Assembly: GCA_946614165.1 (NCBI GenBank)
Contig: CAMOGQ010000010.1
Span: forward strand, 1 to 44,727
DNA from: an uncultured Lachnospiraceae bacterium
GTDB taxonomy: Bacteria; Bacillota; Clostridia; Lachnospirales; Lachnospiraceae
DNA: 44,727 nucleotides
Direction of reading: 5' to 3'
The notes below the pieces were generated by a model, which saw only the letters and a list, made by a program, of their open reading frames with translations, was not told the DNA's origin and did not search any database. Positions 23,415-31,934 of this stretch are shown here, piece after piece. The stretch's first letter is position 1, and the number at the start of each line of letters is the position of its first letter. Both the position numbers and the translations under genes were made by a program.

Positions 23415-24086
23415 TTAATCCCCGGTCTTTCGCCGGGCATACAGATACAGGAACAGCACCATAAATAGTTCACCGAACATACTGATAAAAAAGATCAGAT
23501 CTGCGTTTCCAGAAGCCGGTCCCAGTGCGGAAAAAACAAACATTAAAAATCCTGACAGGAAGAAACAGGGAGTTTTCTGTCTGATCCATACGATCACTCC
23601 TGCAATCATCATAGGAATGACCGTTCCGAATGAAAGGATCATGCTGATCATGCCGGACCATTGTGGCGTTGCCTCTCCTGCCGCAAATCGGATTACGCCG
23701 GCAATCTCTCTCGGTTCCAGAACGGTGCAGACACCCTCGGCTGCTCCGGCTGTCATAAGAAGCACGGTAAAGATCCAGAGAACTTTCATTAAGGATTTTT
23801 TGAAATCCAGCGCATAGCCGCAGACAGGAAAGAGAAGCGGGATCAGAAGCCCGTGGGCAATAAAGCGGAAAGGGCTGACCGCGGCAAGTATACCGGCAGA
23901 CAAAAGAGCCCCAAGACCAATGACAGCAGCATCCAGAATAAGACCGAGCATCACAAAAAACGACAGAAGTGCTATTGGCTGTTTATGCCTTTTCCACAGG
24001 GAGAAAAGAAGAACTCCTATGATCGTTTCGCCCACTACGATACACCAGATGGCAAAAGGGCAGATGTTCAGTAACAGCTCCCGCAT
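23415..24086 (-). CDS. Multi-pass membrane protein of unknown function
   Basis: Hydrophobic protein of about 223 residues with six or seven transmembrane segments, such as FAIWCIVVGETIIGVLLFSL and MISMILSFGTVIPMMIAGVI. No enzyme or transporter motif recognised. The frame is open 27 codons further upstream, but GGAGG sits before the ATG at 24086 and the extension is not hydrophobic. Ends 45 bp before the PAP2 gene on the same strand, so co-transcription is likely. Confidence 0.65.
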   Translation of the reverse strand: MRELLLNICPFAIWCIVVGETIIGVLLFSLWKRHKQPIALLSFFVMLGLILDAAVIGLGALLSAGILAAVSPFRFIAHGLLIPLLFPVCGYALDFKKSLMKVLWIFTVLLMTAGAAEGVCTVLEPREIAGVIRFAAGEATPQWSGMISMILSFGTVIPMMIAGVIVWIRQKTPCFFLSGFLMFVFSALGPASGNADLIFFISMFGELFMVLFLYLYARRKTGD

Positions 24087-24252
24087 AAAAAATGCCTCCT
24101 TTTTTACCGCCTTAACTGCATGAACGGGAAATGGACAGGAACCCGCCTGCCTGAAGCCATTATACAAAAATATCGGTATGGATGCACAGAATATACATAA
24201 AAATCCGAATTAACAGAGATCGGTTTACGGAATGTAAACCAGAAAGCAGGAA

Positions 24253-24276
24253 AGCACCCGGAGGAATCCGGGCGCT
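24253..24276 (-). terminator. Probable terminator after the XRE/desulfoferrodoxin-like gene
   Basis: AGC-A-CCCGGA (24253-24262) pairs with TCCGGG-C-GCT (24267-24276) around a 4-base loop. On the minus strand it is followed by TTTCCTGCTTTCT. It lies in the 313-bp gap 24087-24399, where no gene was seen. Confidence 0.45.
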
Positions 24277-24399
24277 CTTTCTGTCTGCCTTATGAATGTT
24301 CCGTCAGCCTATAATAAAACGTTTACTGCATTTATTTCATTACGTCTCACCCATACCCCGGCTGAAGAGGACACGGTAAAGGGCAGATTCCGGAAATGA

Positions 24400-25071
24400 C
24401 TACCCGAAAAGGCTTTTTGCGGCTCTTTCCAGTTCCAGCCTTTCCCTGTAATCGTCATAGCTTCTTTCCCTGTCGTCGATCCCTTTTTTTACATCCAGGC
24501 AGAACAGACCGTCCCGGTTGCAGTAAAAGAAGATCTTCTTTACTCCACTGATCTTTACTCTGGCCTGTGCCTCTCCTTCCGGATAAAGCTTTATCATCTG
24601 AAGGCCGTCCGACGAAAGGGCCGCTATAAAGGAAATGTAATGGCTCTTGGTCATGGGATGGTCGATCTGTATTAAATATTCGTCCTCTGCTCTCTCCACA
24701 AAGATCATATGGCCTTCATCCGAATGCTCCGCTTCCAGGGGGATCAGCTGCAGTCCGTGGCAGTGGACCAGGGCCTCTCCCATGCTGTGGATTATGTTCC
24801 CGCAGACAGGGCATACGTAGAAACGGGAGCGGAGCATGTTGGCGGAAACATTGGCGTTTGTGACGGTCGCCCCCGAGATCAGCTCCGCCACGGATATGCG
24901 GAAAGCCTCCGCGATGGGCTCCAGCAGGGTTATGTCCGGGTATCCCTTTCCCGTTTCCCACTTTGATACGGTCTTGTCGCTGACACCCAGCCTGTCAGCA
25001 AGCTGAAGCTGTGTCATCCTGTTCTTTTCCCGCAGCCCTTTGATGACTGCGCCTGTAACATACTGGTTCAT
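24400..25071 (-). CDS. XRE-family HTH regulator fused to a desulfoferrodoxin-like domain
   Basis: Protein of 223 residues. Residues 8-62 are a Cro/CI-type helix-turn-helix (RMTQLQLADRLGVSDKTVSK). Residues 85-190 resemble desulfoferrodoxin/superoxide reductase: a first metal site with C87-x2-C90 and H103-C104-H105 in place of the usual Cys-Cys pair, then His121 (GHMIFVE), His138 and His144 in the hallmark HPMTKSHYISF, and Cys184 in YCNRDG. In active enzymes the last motif is CN-x-H, whereas here Asp187 takes the His place. I infer an iron-site redox or oxygen sensor that controls transcription rather than an enzyme. GAGGTGAT precedes the ATG. Confidence 0.82.
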   Translation of the reverse strand: MNQYVTGAVIKGLREKNRMTQLQLADRLGVSDKTVSKWETGKGYPDITLLEPIAEAFRISVAELISGATVTNANVSANMLRSRFYVCPVCGNIIHSMGEALVHCHGLQLIPLEAEHSDEGHMIFVERAEDEYLIQIDHPMTKSHYISFIAALSSDGLQMIKLYPEGEAQARVKISGVKKIFFYCNRDGLFCLDVKKGIDDRERSYDDYRERLELERAAKSLFG

Positions 25072-25200
25072 GTTTGATCACCTCCTGTTACTGCAGATTT
25101 TATCCTGCTTCAGGGAAAAGCACACCCTGCGTAAAGTAGAGTTTCCGGCAGTCTGCAGGAGGATGCAGACAGACCTGTCTCATTCTTCAGGCTTCGCTTT

Positions 25201-26058
25201 TTAAATGGCATTTTTTCGGATTTCTCCCGGGGTCCTCCCGAAATGCTCTGAGAACATTCGCCTGAAGAGCTTGTAGTTGTTAAAACCGTGCCGTTCCAGA
25301 AGATATTTAAGAGGTATTTCCGTTTCCACCAGGTCCTGATAAATCCTGCCCAGGCGGTATTCATTCAGGTACTGCAGATAGGTCATTCCTGTGTTTTCTT
25401 TGAATATGTGACAGAAATAATTGACCTGAAGATGGAGCTCCCCGGCTACATCGCTGAGCGTGACCGGTTCCATATAATGCTTTTCCGTATAGGCCATAAC
25501 AGCGGAAAGGCGCTCTCTGTTTTTCCGGCTGGAAGCGGGATCTGATGAGAAATAACCGGCATCAGAAAATACGGAATATACCTCATAGAGGATATCCAGA
25601 AGGACGCCGGCACTTTTCAGACCTGCGGCAGGACCGTTTTCCTCCTTCAGGTCCATGATTTTAAAAAGCAGCTTCATGATACGCTTAAGACCTGCCTGGC
25701 TGGCTTCATCCTCCGTAAACGGATCGCAGATAATTCTGTTTTTTCCAAGAGTCCCCAGGCAGTCAGAAAAAGCATCCGCAGGAATCTGCAGAAGCAGGGC
25801 GCTGTTGCCTTTTGTGCTTAAGGTGGAATGGACGGAATAAGGAGGGAGAATAATACAGTCGCCTTCATGCAGGTGGTACTGCTTTCCTTCGATGTTTACC
25901 ATAAGTTCGCCCTCTGTCAGAGAAATGATCTCCAGGGAATCATGCCAGTGGGAAGGGACAAATCTCTGGTCATTCAGAAAGCTTTCAAAATGCGCTCTTC
26001 CGTTGACAGCCAGATTGAATTCTATGATTTCATAAGGTTCGGAGCCCTGCTTTTTCAT
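25201..26058 (-). CDS. AraC family transcriptional regulator with cupin sensor domain
   Basis: Regulator of about 285 residues. The N-terminal cupin (about 30-110) includes FVPSHWHDSLEIISLTEGEL and ILPPYSVHS. The C-terminal double HTH is of AraC type: VTLSDVAGELHLQVNYFCHI and the end motif YKLFRRMFSEHFGRTPGEIR. The frame is open another 50 codons upstream, but AGGAG lies just before the ATG at 26058. Divergent from the GH5-GH43-GH42 operon with back-to-back promoters (26141-26198), so it is very likely the operon's sugar-responsive activator. Confidence 0.88.
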   Translation of the reverse strand: MKKQGSEPYEIIEFNLAVNGRAHFESFLNDQRFVPSHWHDSLEIISLTEGELMVNIEGKQYHLHEGDCIILPPYSVHSTLSTKGNSALLLQIPADAFSDCLGTLGKNRIICDPFTEDEASQAGLKRIMKLLFKIMDLKEENGPAAGLKSAGVLLDILYEVYSVFSDAGYFSSDPASSRKNRERLSAVMAYTEKHYMEPVTLSDVAGELHLQVNYFCHIFKENTGMTYLQYLNEYRLGRIYQDLVETEIPLKYLLERHGFNNYKLFRRMFSEHFGRTPGEIRKNAI

Positions 26059-26140
26059 CTGCTTCTCCTTCTTTGATCTGAACGGCGCACACTGCCGGGC
26101 AAAAACAAAAAACGTAAGATTGACCTGTTTATTCCATAAG

Positions 26141-26169
26141 ATTATAGCTTGTATATACTTCGAAAACAA
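26141..26169 (-). promoter_or_regulatory. Promoter of the AraC regulator gene
   Basis: Minus strand: -35 TTGTTT (26164-26169), 17-bp spacer, -10 TATAAT (26141-26146). It abuts the divergent glycosidase promoter. Confidence 0.65.
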
Positions 26170-26198
26170 TTGATACTGGTAACAGATACAAATAATAT
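26170..26198 (+). promoter_or_regulatory. Promoter of the GH5-GH43-GH42 operon
   Basis: Plus strand: -35 TTGATA (26170-26175), 17-bp spacer, -10 TAATAT (26193-26198), about 70 bp before the GH5 start. The -35 boxes of the two divergent promoters touch, so one bound regulator could act on both. Confidence 0.65.
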
Positions 26199-26271
26199 TC
26201 AGTAACATCCGGCGGCCATGCCCCGGTTACAGACTGAATATTTCACCGGAGAATCTGCGAGGAGGATACGT

Positions 26272-27399
26272 ATGAAAAAGATCAGAGGAGCTAATCTCGG
26301 CAACTGGCTGGTACTGGAAAAATGGATGGAACCGGAACTGTTCGAAGATACCGGTACAGAAGATGAGACCTGGCTTGTACGCAGGATGGATCCCGAAAAA
26401 CTGGCGGAGCGGATGAAGCAGCACAGGGATACCTATGTTACCGAAGAAGATTTCGCTGCCCTCTCCTCCCACGGAGTAAATCTGGCCAGGATCCCGGTTC
26501 CCTACTTCATTTTCGGCGACCGTCCTCCTTTTATCGGCTGCGTCGAATATCTGGATCAGGCCTTTGAGTGGGCTTTGAAATACGATATCCAGATCATGAT
26601 CGACCTGCACACCTGCCCCGGCAGTCAGAACGGCTATGACAACGGCGGTCTGACCGGTGTCTGCAAGTGGTGCAAAGATCCCGCGGAGGTGGAATTTGAA
26701 CTGACAGTTCTGGAACGTCTGGCGGAGCGCTATGGCAGCCATCCCGCTCTTTACGGCATCGAGGTGCTGAACGAGCCCATCAGCTGGCTGGTCTATTTCA
26801 CGGCTCCTTCCACAGGCAAAGCCGAGAATCAGGAAGAAGCCAAAGGTTCCGGCCATGTTCCCATGCCTTTCCTGAAGCAGTTCTACAGAGACGCCTACAG
26901 AAGGCTCAGGGCCATCCTGCCTCCCGAAAAGGTCATTGTATTCCACGACGGTTTCCGCCTGGGAGCCTGGAAGGACTTTTTCGTAAAGGAGGGCATGCAG
27001 AACGTAGCCCTGGATACCCATATCTATGTCTTTGCCATGGAAAACTTTGTTCCCATTCATAAGCCCTGGGTCTACCAGCTCTATATCAATTCTCAGAGAC
27101 GGCTGGTGGAGAAAGCGGCCAGGTATACTCCCGTGATCGTAGGCGAGTGGTGTATCTCCAACAAATATGCCCTTGCCGCGGAAACGGATGAAGAAAAGAG
27201 CCGCCGCTTCAGAGAACTGGCAAAGAAGCAGCTGAAGGCCTGGTCGGCCAGTGCCGGTTTCATCTACTGGAACTACCAGCTCAGGCGGGACCTGAACCTT
27301 CACATGGATGAGGAATGGAAGGACAGCTGGGACCTCCGCCGCTGCTGGAAGGAAAAATGGATGCCGGATTTCAAGGGAAAATCCCTTCGCGAAGAATGA
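26272..27399 (+). CDS. Glycoside hydrolase family 5 (glucanase-like)
   Basis: Cytoplasmic TIM-barrel glycosidase of about 375 residues with no signal peptide. N-terminal RGANLGNWLVLEKWMEPELF resembles exo-beta-1,3-glucanase-like GH5 enzymes. The acid/base Glu is in YGIEVLNEPISW (about residue 170), and the nucleophile Glu is in VIVGEWCISNK (about 290). IDLHTCPGSQNGYDNGG is the usual substrate-side loop. GAGGAGG lies six bases before the ATG at 26272; an in-frame ATG at 26218 lacks a ribosome site. First gene of the operon. Beta-glucan or another beta-linked oligosaccharide is the likely substrate. Confidence 0.88.
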   Translation: MKKIRGANLGNWLVLEKWMEPELFEDTGTEDETWLVRRMDPEKLAERMKQHRDTYVTEEDFAALSSHGVNLARIPVPYFIFGDRPPFIGCVEYLDQAFEWALKYDIQIMIDLHTCPGSQNGYDNGGLTGVCKWCKDPAEVEFELTVLERLAERYGSHPALYGIEVLNEPISWLVYFTAPSTGKAENQEEAKGSGHVPMPFLKQFYRDAYRRLRAILPPEKVIVFHDGFRLGAWKDFFVKEGMQNVALDTHIYVFAMENFVPIHKPWVYQLYINSQRRLVEKAARYTPVIVGEWCISNKYALAAETDEEKSRRFRELAKKQLKAWSASAGFIYWNYQLRRDLNLHMDEEWKDSWDLRRCWKEKWMPDFKGKSLREE

Positions 27400-27423
27400 T
27401 ACATACGCCGGTTAAAACATGAA

Positions 27424-27455
27424 CTCTGCAGGCCGGATGCCTCCTGCCTGCAGAG
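27424..27455 (+). repeat. Intercistronic hairpin between GH5 and GH43 genes
   Basis: CTCTGCAGGC (27424-27433) and GCCTGCAGAG (27446-27455) form a perfect 10-bp stem with a 12-base loop and no T-tract. Possible mRNA processing or stability element within the operon. Confidence 0.5.
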
Positions 27456-27480
27456 CATTCAACATACATGGAGAAAAAAT

Positions 27481-29112
27481 ATGATCCATAATCCTGTTCT
27501 GCCGGGCTTTAACCCGGATCCCTGTATCTGCCGGAAAGGCAGCGATTTCTATCTGGCGGTTTCCTCTTTCGAATGGTTTCCGGGCGTACCCGTCTATCAC
27601 TCGAAAGATTTAAAGCACTGGGAACTTTATGCAAATGCCCTGACCGATCCCCATACAGTGGATCTCAGGGGCCTGCCCTCTGCCAAAGGGATATGGGCGC
27701 CCTGCCTGACCTACTGCCGGGAGGATGATCTCTTCTATCTTGTCTACGGAATCATGCACTCCATGAACGCCCGCTATTTCGATATCAGCAACTACCTGAT
27801 CACGGCCAGGGATCCTGCAGGTCCCTGGTCAGAGCCCGTATATCTTCATTCCATGGGCTTCGACGCATCTTTATTCCATGACGACGACGGACGTAAATAC
27901 CTGGCGGCGCTGGAATGGGAGACCCGGGAAGGCCACGAAAAGCCCGGTCCCATCAGCATTATGGAATATGACCCCGTACTCAAAAAGGTAATCGGCTTTC
28001 CCAGACGCATCTGGAGGGGCGCTACCGACAGGGGCTGCATAGAAGCGCCCCACCTGACAAAACGGAACGGCTTCTACTATATCATGTGCGCCGAGGGCGG
28101 CACCGGATATTATCACAGCGTTACCATGGGCAGGTCCCGTAACGTATTCGGTCCCTATGAGCCGGATCCCATGGGGCCCCTTCTCACATCCTCTCCGGGA
28201 GACTTTAACGAACGCAGCGACTGGGACCATTTAAAGCCCCGCTACTATAATCCGGAAGTGACCCTGCAGAAGGCTGGACACGGCAGCTATGTGGATCTAC
28301 CCGGCGGAGAGACGTATCTCCTCTTCCACTGCTCCAGGCCCTTTACCCCGGAGCTCAGATGCACCCTGGGCAGAGAGACCGCAATTGCCAGGATGCGATG
28401 GACAAAGGACGGCTGGCTCCGGACAGAAAGCGGAAGCCCTCTTCCGGATGAATGGGTTAGGGAAAGCGCTCTTCCGGAAACAGACCTTCAGGGGCCTCCG
28501 GCCTTCGATGATTTTGACTCCGATACCCTGGGCCTTATGTACTATGCCCCCAGGATCGATCCGAAAAGCTTTACCGACCTCACTTCCCGTCCCGGCTGGA
28601 TCAGACTGAAAGGACAGGAATCTGGCGCTTCGCTGCATCAGGTAAGTATCCTGGCAAGGAAGCTTACCTCTCTTCATGCCGCAGCCACAGTAAAAATGGA
28701 ATTTGATCCTGTATGCTGGCAGCATTCGGCGGGGCTCATCCTCTACTACGACAACATGAATTTCTTCTATCTGGGCAAGACCTTCAGTGAAGAACTGGGA
28801 CAGCCTATGCTGCAGCTTCTCAGGCTGGAAAACGGGACCAGGTACGAATATCCTGACCATATCGTTCCCCTCAGGGAACAGGGCCCCGTCTGGCTCAGAT
28901 TTACCGTAGAAGGCAGAGACACCCGGTTTTACTATTCCTTTGACGGAGAGACCTACTTTCCCGTCGGTCCTTCTCTGGATACAAGCCTTCTGTCAGATGA
29001 GTATTCGGACTACGGAGAATTCACGGGGACCTTCGCGGGCATAACCTGCGCCGACAGGCTGCTCCATGAAAAAACAGCTGATTTCGACTTTTTTGAACTG
29101 AAAAATACTTAA
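27481..29112 (+). CDS. Glycoside hydrolase family 43 (beta-xylosidase/arabinofuranosidase type)
   Basis: Cytoplasmic enzyme of 543 residues. The N-terminal five-bladed propeller has the GH43 triad: base Asp in GFNPDPCICRKGSDFY, pKa-modulating Asp in GFDASLFHDDDG, and acid Glu in CIEAPHLTKRNG. The C-terminal 200 residues are a beta-sandwich as in XynB-type xylosidases (HSAGLILYYDNMNFFYL). No signal peptide. RBS GGAG about seven bases before ATG. It lies between GH5 and GH42 genes; together they would trim an imported mixed oligosaccharide. Confidence 0.9.
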   Translation: MIHNPVLPGFNPDPCICRKGSDFYLAVSSFEWFPGVPVYHSKDLKHWELYANALTDPHTVDLRGLPSAKGIWAPCLTYCREDDLFYLVYGIMHSMNARYFDISNYLITARDPAGPWSEPVYLHSMGFDASLFHDDDGRKYLAALEWETREGHEKPGPISIMEYDPVLKKVIGFPRRIWRGATDRGCIEAPHLTKRNGFYYIMCAEGGTGYYHSVTMGRSRNVFGPYEPDPMGPLLTSSPGDFNERSDWDHLKPRYYNPEVTLQKAGHGSYVDLPGGETYLLFHCSRPFTPELRCTLGRETAIARMRWTKDGWLRTESGSPLPDEWVRESALPETDLQGPPAFDDFDSDTLGLMYYAPRIDPKSFTDLTSRPGWIRLKGQESGASLHQVSILARKLTSLHAAATVKMEFDPVCWQHSAGLILYYDNMNFFYLGKTFSEELGQPMLQLLRLENGTRYEYPDHIVPLREQGPVWLRFTVEGRDTRFYYSFDGETYFPVGPSLDTSLLSDEYSDYGEFTGTFAGITCADRLLHEKTADFDFFELKNT

Positions 29113-29181
29113 AGATTTCTGACAGAACGGATCAGGGACTGATCCCAGACAGAAAATCATATCAGTAAAGGTGTTAAAACA

Positions 29182-31206
29182 ATGAGTAAAGCGCATGACA
29201 TGAAGGGCAGCCTGATCTTCGGCGCTGCCTACTACGAGGAATATCTTCCCTGTGACCGGCTGGAAAAGGATATGCAGATGATGAAGGAAGCCGGCATCAA
29301 TACGATCCGGATCGCGGAATCCACCTGGAGCGTGGAGGAGCCCCGCCCCGGCGAGTATGATTTTTCCCATGTGGACCGGGTCATAGACGCAGCCGAAAAA
29401 TACGGCCTGAATGTCATTGTGGGAACGCCTACCTACGCTGTCCCACACTGGCTGGTCCTGCTGGATCCGGACGTGCTGGCGGAAACGGCTCATGGAAAGA
29501 ACAGATTCGGCCCCAGGCAGAACATGGATATTACAAATCCCACCTACAGGCATTACGCTGAAGGAATTATCCGGGCCCTGGTATCTCATACGGCAGGGCG
29601 TCCCAATGTCATAGGCTTCCAGATCGATAACGAGACCAAGCATTACGGGGTCTGCGGAAAGCGGATCCTGGGCCTGTTTCAGGAATGGATGAAAAAGCGG
29701 TATTCCTCCATAGAGCAGGTAAATAAGGCCTTGGGGCTGAACTACTGGAGCGGATCCGTGACAAGCTTTGAGGACCTTCCGGATCCCACCGGGACCATCA
29801 ACGGAAGCTATGCCTGTGAATTTGAGATCTTCAGGCGGTCTCTGGCAGAGGAATTTCTTGTCTGGCAGTCAGACATCGTAAAGCAGTACAGCCGTCCGGA
29901 CCAGTTCATTACCCAGAACTTTGACTTCCAGTGGAAGTCCTTCGGGGCTCCCGGCCAGCAGGACGGATATTCCTTCGGGGTCCAGCCGGACATCTGTCAC
30001 TACGATGCTTCCAGGGCTGTTACTCTGATGGGAACGGATATCTACTGCTTCGACCAGGATGCTCTGACAGGCAGAGAGATCGCCTTCGGAGGCGACCTGA
30101 TCCGGTCTGTCCGGCAGGAAAATTATCTGGTCCTGGAAAGTCAGGCCCAAGCCTTTAAGGACTGGCTTCCCTATCCGGGGCAGCTCCGCCAGATGGCCTG
30201 GAGCCATGTGGCATCCGGAGCCTGCGGCGTCATGTACTGGAACTGGTACTCTCTCCATAACGGTCTGGAAAGCTACTGGAAAGGGATACTCAGCCACGAT
30301 TTCGAGCCCAATCCCACATATCTGGAAGTAAAGGAAACAGGGGAAGAACTGCAGCGGCTTGGCTCTGCCCTTTCGTGCCTCAGAAAAGAAAACCGCATTG
30401 CCCTGGTGGTCAGCTCGGAAGCCCTGAGCGCCATGGACCGGTTTCCTACGGATAAAGAACTGTGCTACAACGACATCGTCCACTGGATCTATGACGCACT
30501 CTACAAGCTGAATCTGGAATGCGACGTGATCTTCGATAAGGAAAAGGACTGGGACCGCTACGATCTTCTGATCTTCCCGGAGCTCTACTGCGTCCGTGAG
30601 GAAGTGATCTCCCATGTCAGGACCTTCGTCGAAAATGGCGGCACCGTATTTGCATCTTTCCGGAGTTTTTTTGCCGATGAGCACTGTAAGATCTGGCATG
30701 ACAAACAGCCTCATGACCTGACAGATGTCTTCGGCATGACCTACAACCAGTATACCCGCCCCGTAAATGTAACTGTGGACGGAAGGGAAGCTTCCTACTG
30801 GATGGAACTTCTGAAACCGGAAGGAGCTGAGACAAAAGCCTCCTATCAGCACAAATACTGGGGCAGCTATGCAGCCCTGACCAGAAATGCCTTCGGAAAG
30901 GGTCATGCCTGGTACCTTGGGACCATGGTCCCGGAGGACCAGCTGCAGGAATATCTCCTTGAGGCAGCGGCGGATGCCGGTATCCTTCCGGAAACAGATC
31001 TCAGATATCCCCTTATCTGCAGAAACACCGTTGATAAGGATGGCAGAAGAATCCATTTCCTTTTCAACTATTCATCCGACGATCAAAGCATCACCTGCCC
31101 CTGGAATGGGGAAGATCTTCTGACAGGAAAGCAGTTTGTCATAGGTCAGAGTCTTTCTCTCCCGGACTGGGGCGTCGTCATCCTGAAAGAGAATGCGGAT
31201 GATTAA
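29182..31206 (+). CDS. Glycoside hydrolase family 42 beta-galactosidase
   Basis: Cytoplasmic enzyme of 674 residues with the three GH42 parts. The TIM barrel opens with FGAAYYEEYLP and TIRIAESTWSVEEP and has the acid/base Glu in IGFQIDNETKHYG and a candidate nucleophile Glu in YLVLESQAQAF. The trimerisation domain (from about 400, NRIALVVSSEALSAMDRF) and a small C-terminal beta domain follow. No signal peptide. Last gene of the operon, with a strong terminator at 31264-31307. Substrate likely a beta-galactosyl (or related arabinosyl) unit of a plant or host oligosaccharide. Confidence 0.92.
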   Translation: MSKAHDMKGSLIFGAAYYEEYLPCDRLEKDMQMMKEAGINTIRIAESTWSVEEPRPGEYDFSHVDRVIDAAEKYGLNVIVGTPTYAVPHWLVLLDPDVLAETAHGKNRFGPRQNMDITNPTYRHYAEGIIRALVSHTAGRPNVIGFQIDNETKHYGVCGKRILGLFQEWMKKRYSSIEQVNKALGLNYWSGSVTSFEDLPDPTGTINGSYACEFEIFRRSLAEEFLVWQSDIVKQYSRPDQFITQNFDFQWKSFGAPGQQDGYSFGVQPDICHYDASRAVTLMGTDIYCFDQDALTGREIAFGGDLIRSVRQENYLVLESQAQAFKDWLPYPGQLRQMAWSHVASGACGVMYWNWYSLHNGLESYWKGILSHDFEPNPTYLEVKETGEELQRLGSALSCLRKENRIALVVSSEALSAMDRFPTDKELCYNDIVHWIYDALYKLNLECDVIFDKEKDWDRYDLLIFPELYCVREEVISHVRTFVENGGTVFASFRSFFADEHCKIWHDKQPHDLTDVFGMTYNQYTRPVNVTVDGREASYWMELLKPEGAETKASYQHKYWGSYAALTRNAFGKGHAWYLGTMVPEDQLQEYLLEAAADAGILPETDLRYPLICRNTVDKDGRRIHFLFNYSSDDQSITCPWNGEDLLTGKQFVIGQSLSLPDWGVVILKENADD

Positions 31207-31263
31207 AGAACAGAGCTTTAAGAAATCCTGAAATCTCAAAAACTATACCATCGAATCCGGGAT

Positions 31264-31307
31264 GCTGCCGGACCGCTGCAGAGCGCGGTCCGGCAGCTCC
31301 TTTTTTT
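31264..31307 (+). terminator. Terminator of the GH5-GH43-GH42 operon
   Basis: Perfect 13-bp stem GCTGCCGGACCGC / GCGGTCCGGCAGC (31264-31276 with 31285-31297), 8-base loop, then TCC and seven T. Confidence 0.92.
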
Positions 31308-31445
31308 ACCTTTTTTCAAACTTATGTATCACCTCATTCATTATCCGTAATTTCGGACATTCCCTATGCTACTTATATAAATGCAGAAACAATCTGCCTG
31401 TACTAAAGTCGGAAAAATAGCTGAAACGAAATAAAGGAGAATGAA

Positions 31446-31913
31446 ATGAACATGGATCAGACATATAACTGGATCAGTGAAATGGTTCCGGAGGATGTTT
31501 ATCGGAAAAATCTGGAAATCGCCGCATCCATCTATAAAGACTACAGCGAGGCCATAGACAGAGCTGGCCTGGGCCCCAGGAATAAAAAGAAACTGAAACA
31601 GGTCATAGACGATTATACCAGTGTCAAGTGGATGTATGCCTGCAGAGAGGAATGGCTCCTTCTGGTCCTTGCCGCCGTGACCGGATTTTTCGTAAACGCC
31701 TTCGAGACTCAGATCCGGTATGCGCCCATGCCTTTCAGAAGACAGATCACGTATCAGAAGCTCTGCAGCCGCATGGACTGCGTGGATCTGCTGCGCCCCG
31801 AAGAAAAGAAAAAGATCCTGGAAACGGCAGGATTCAGTGTCAAAACAGGATCCGGACATGAATTCATCTCCGTCAACTACATGGACATCATCAGAAAATA
31901 CAGAGCTGCCTGA
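31446..31913 (+). CDS. Hypothetical protein upstream of a DprA-like gene
   Basis: Protein of 155 residues that I do not recognise. It is predicted mostly helical, with a basic stretch GPRNKKKLKQVIDDY, a short hydrophobic stretch (LLLVLAAVTGFFVNAF, residues about 71-86) too isolated to call a membrane segment, and YAPMPFRRQITYQKL. AAAGGAG lies six bases before the ATG. It ends 21 bp before the DprA-like gene on the same strand, so the two are probably one transcript and may act together. Confidence 0.7.
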   Translation: MNMDQTYNWISEMVPEDVYRKNLEIAASIYKDYSEAIDRAGLGPRNKKKLKQVIDDYTSVKWMYACREEWLLLVLAAVTGFFVNAFETQIRYAPMPFRRQITYQKLCSRMDCVDLLRPEEKKKILETAGFSVKTGSGHEFISVNYMDIIRKYRAA

Positions 31914-31934
31914 TGACAAAAAAAAGGAAACGAT

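Noticed and set aside
25151-25170. GTCTGC...GCAGAC inverted repeat after the AraC gene
   Set aside because: Six-bp arms without a T-tract; too weak to call a terminator.
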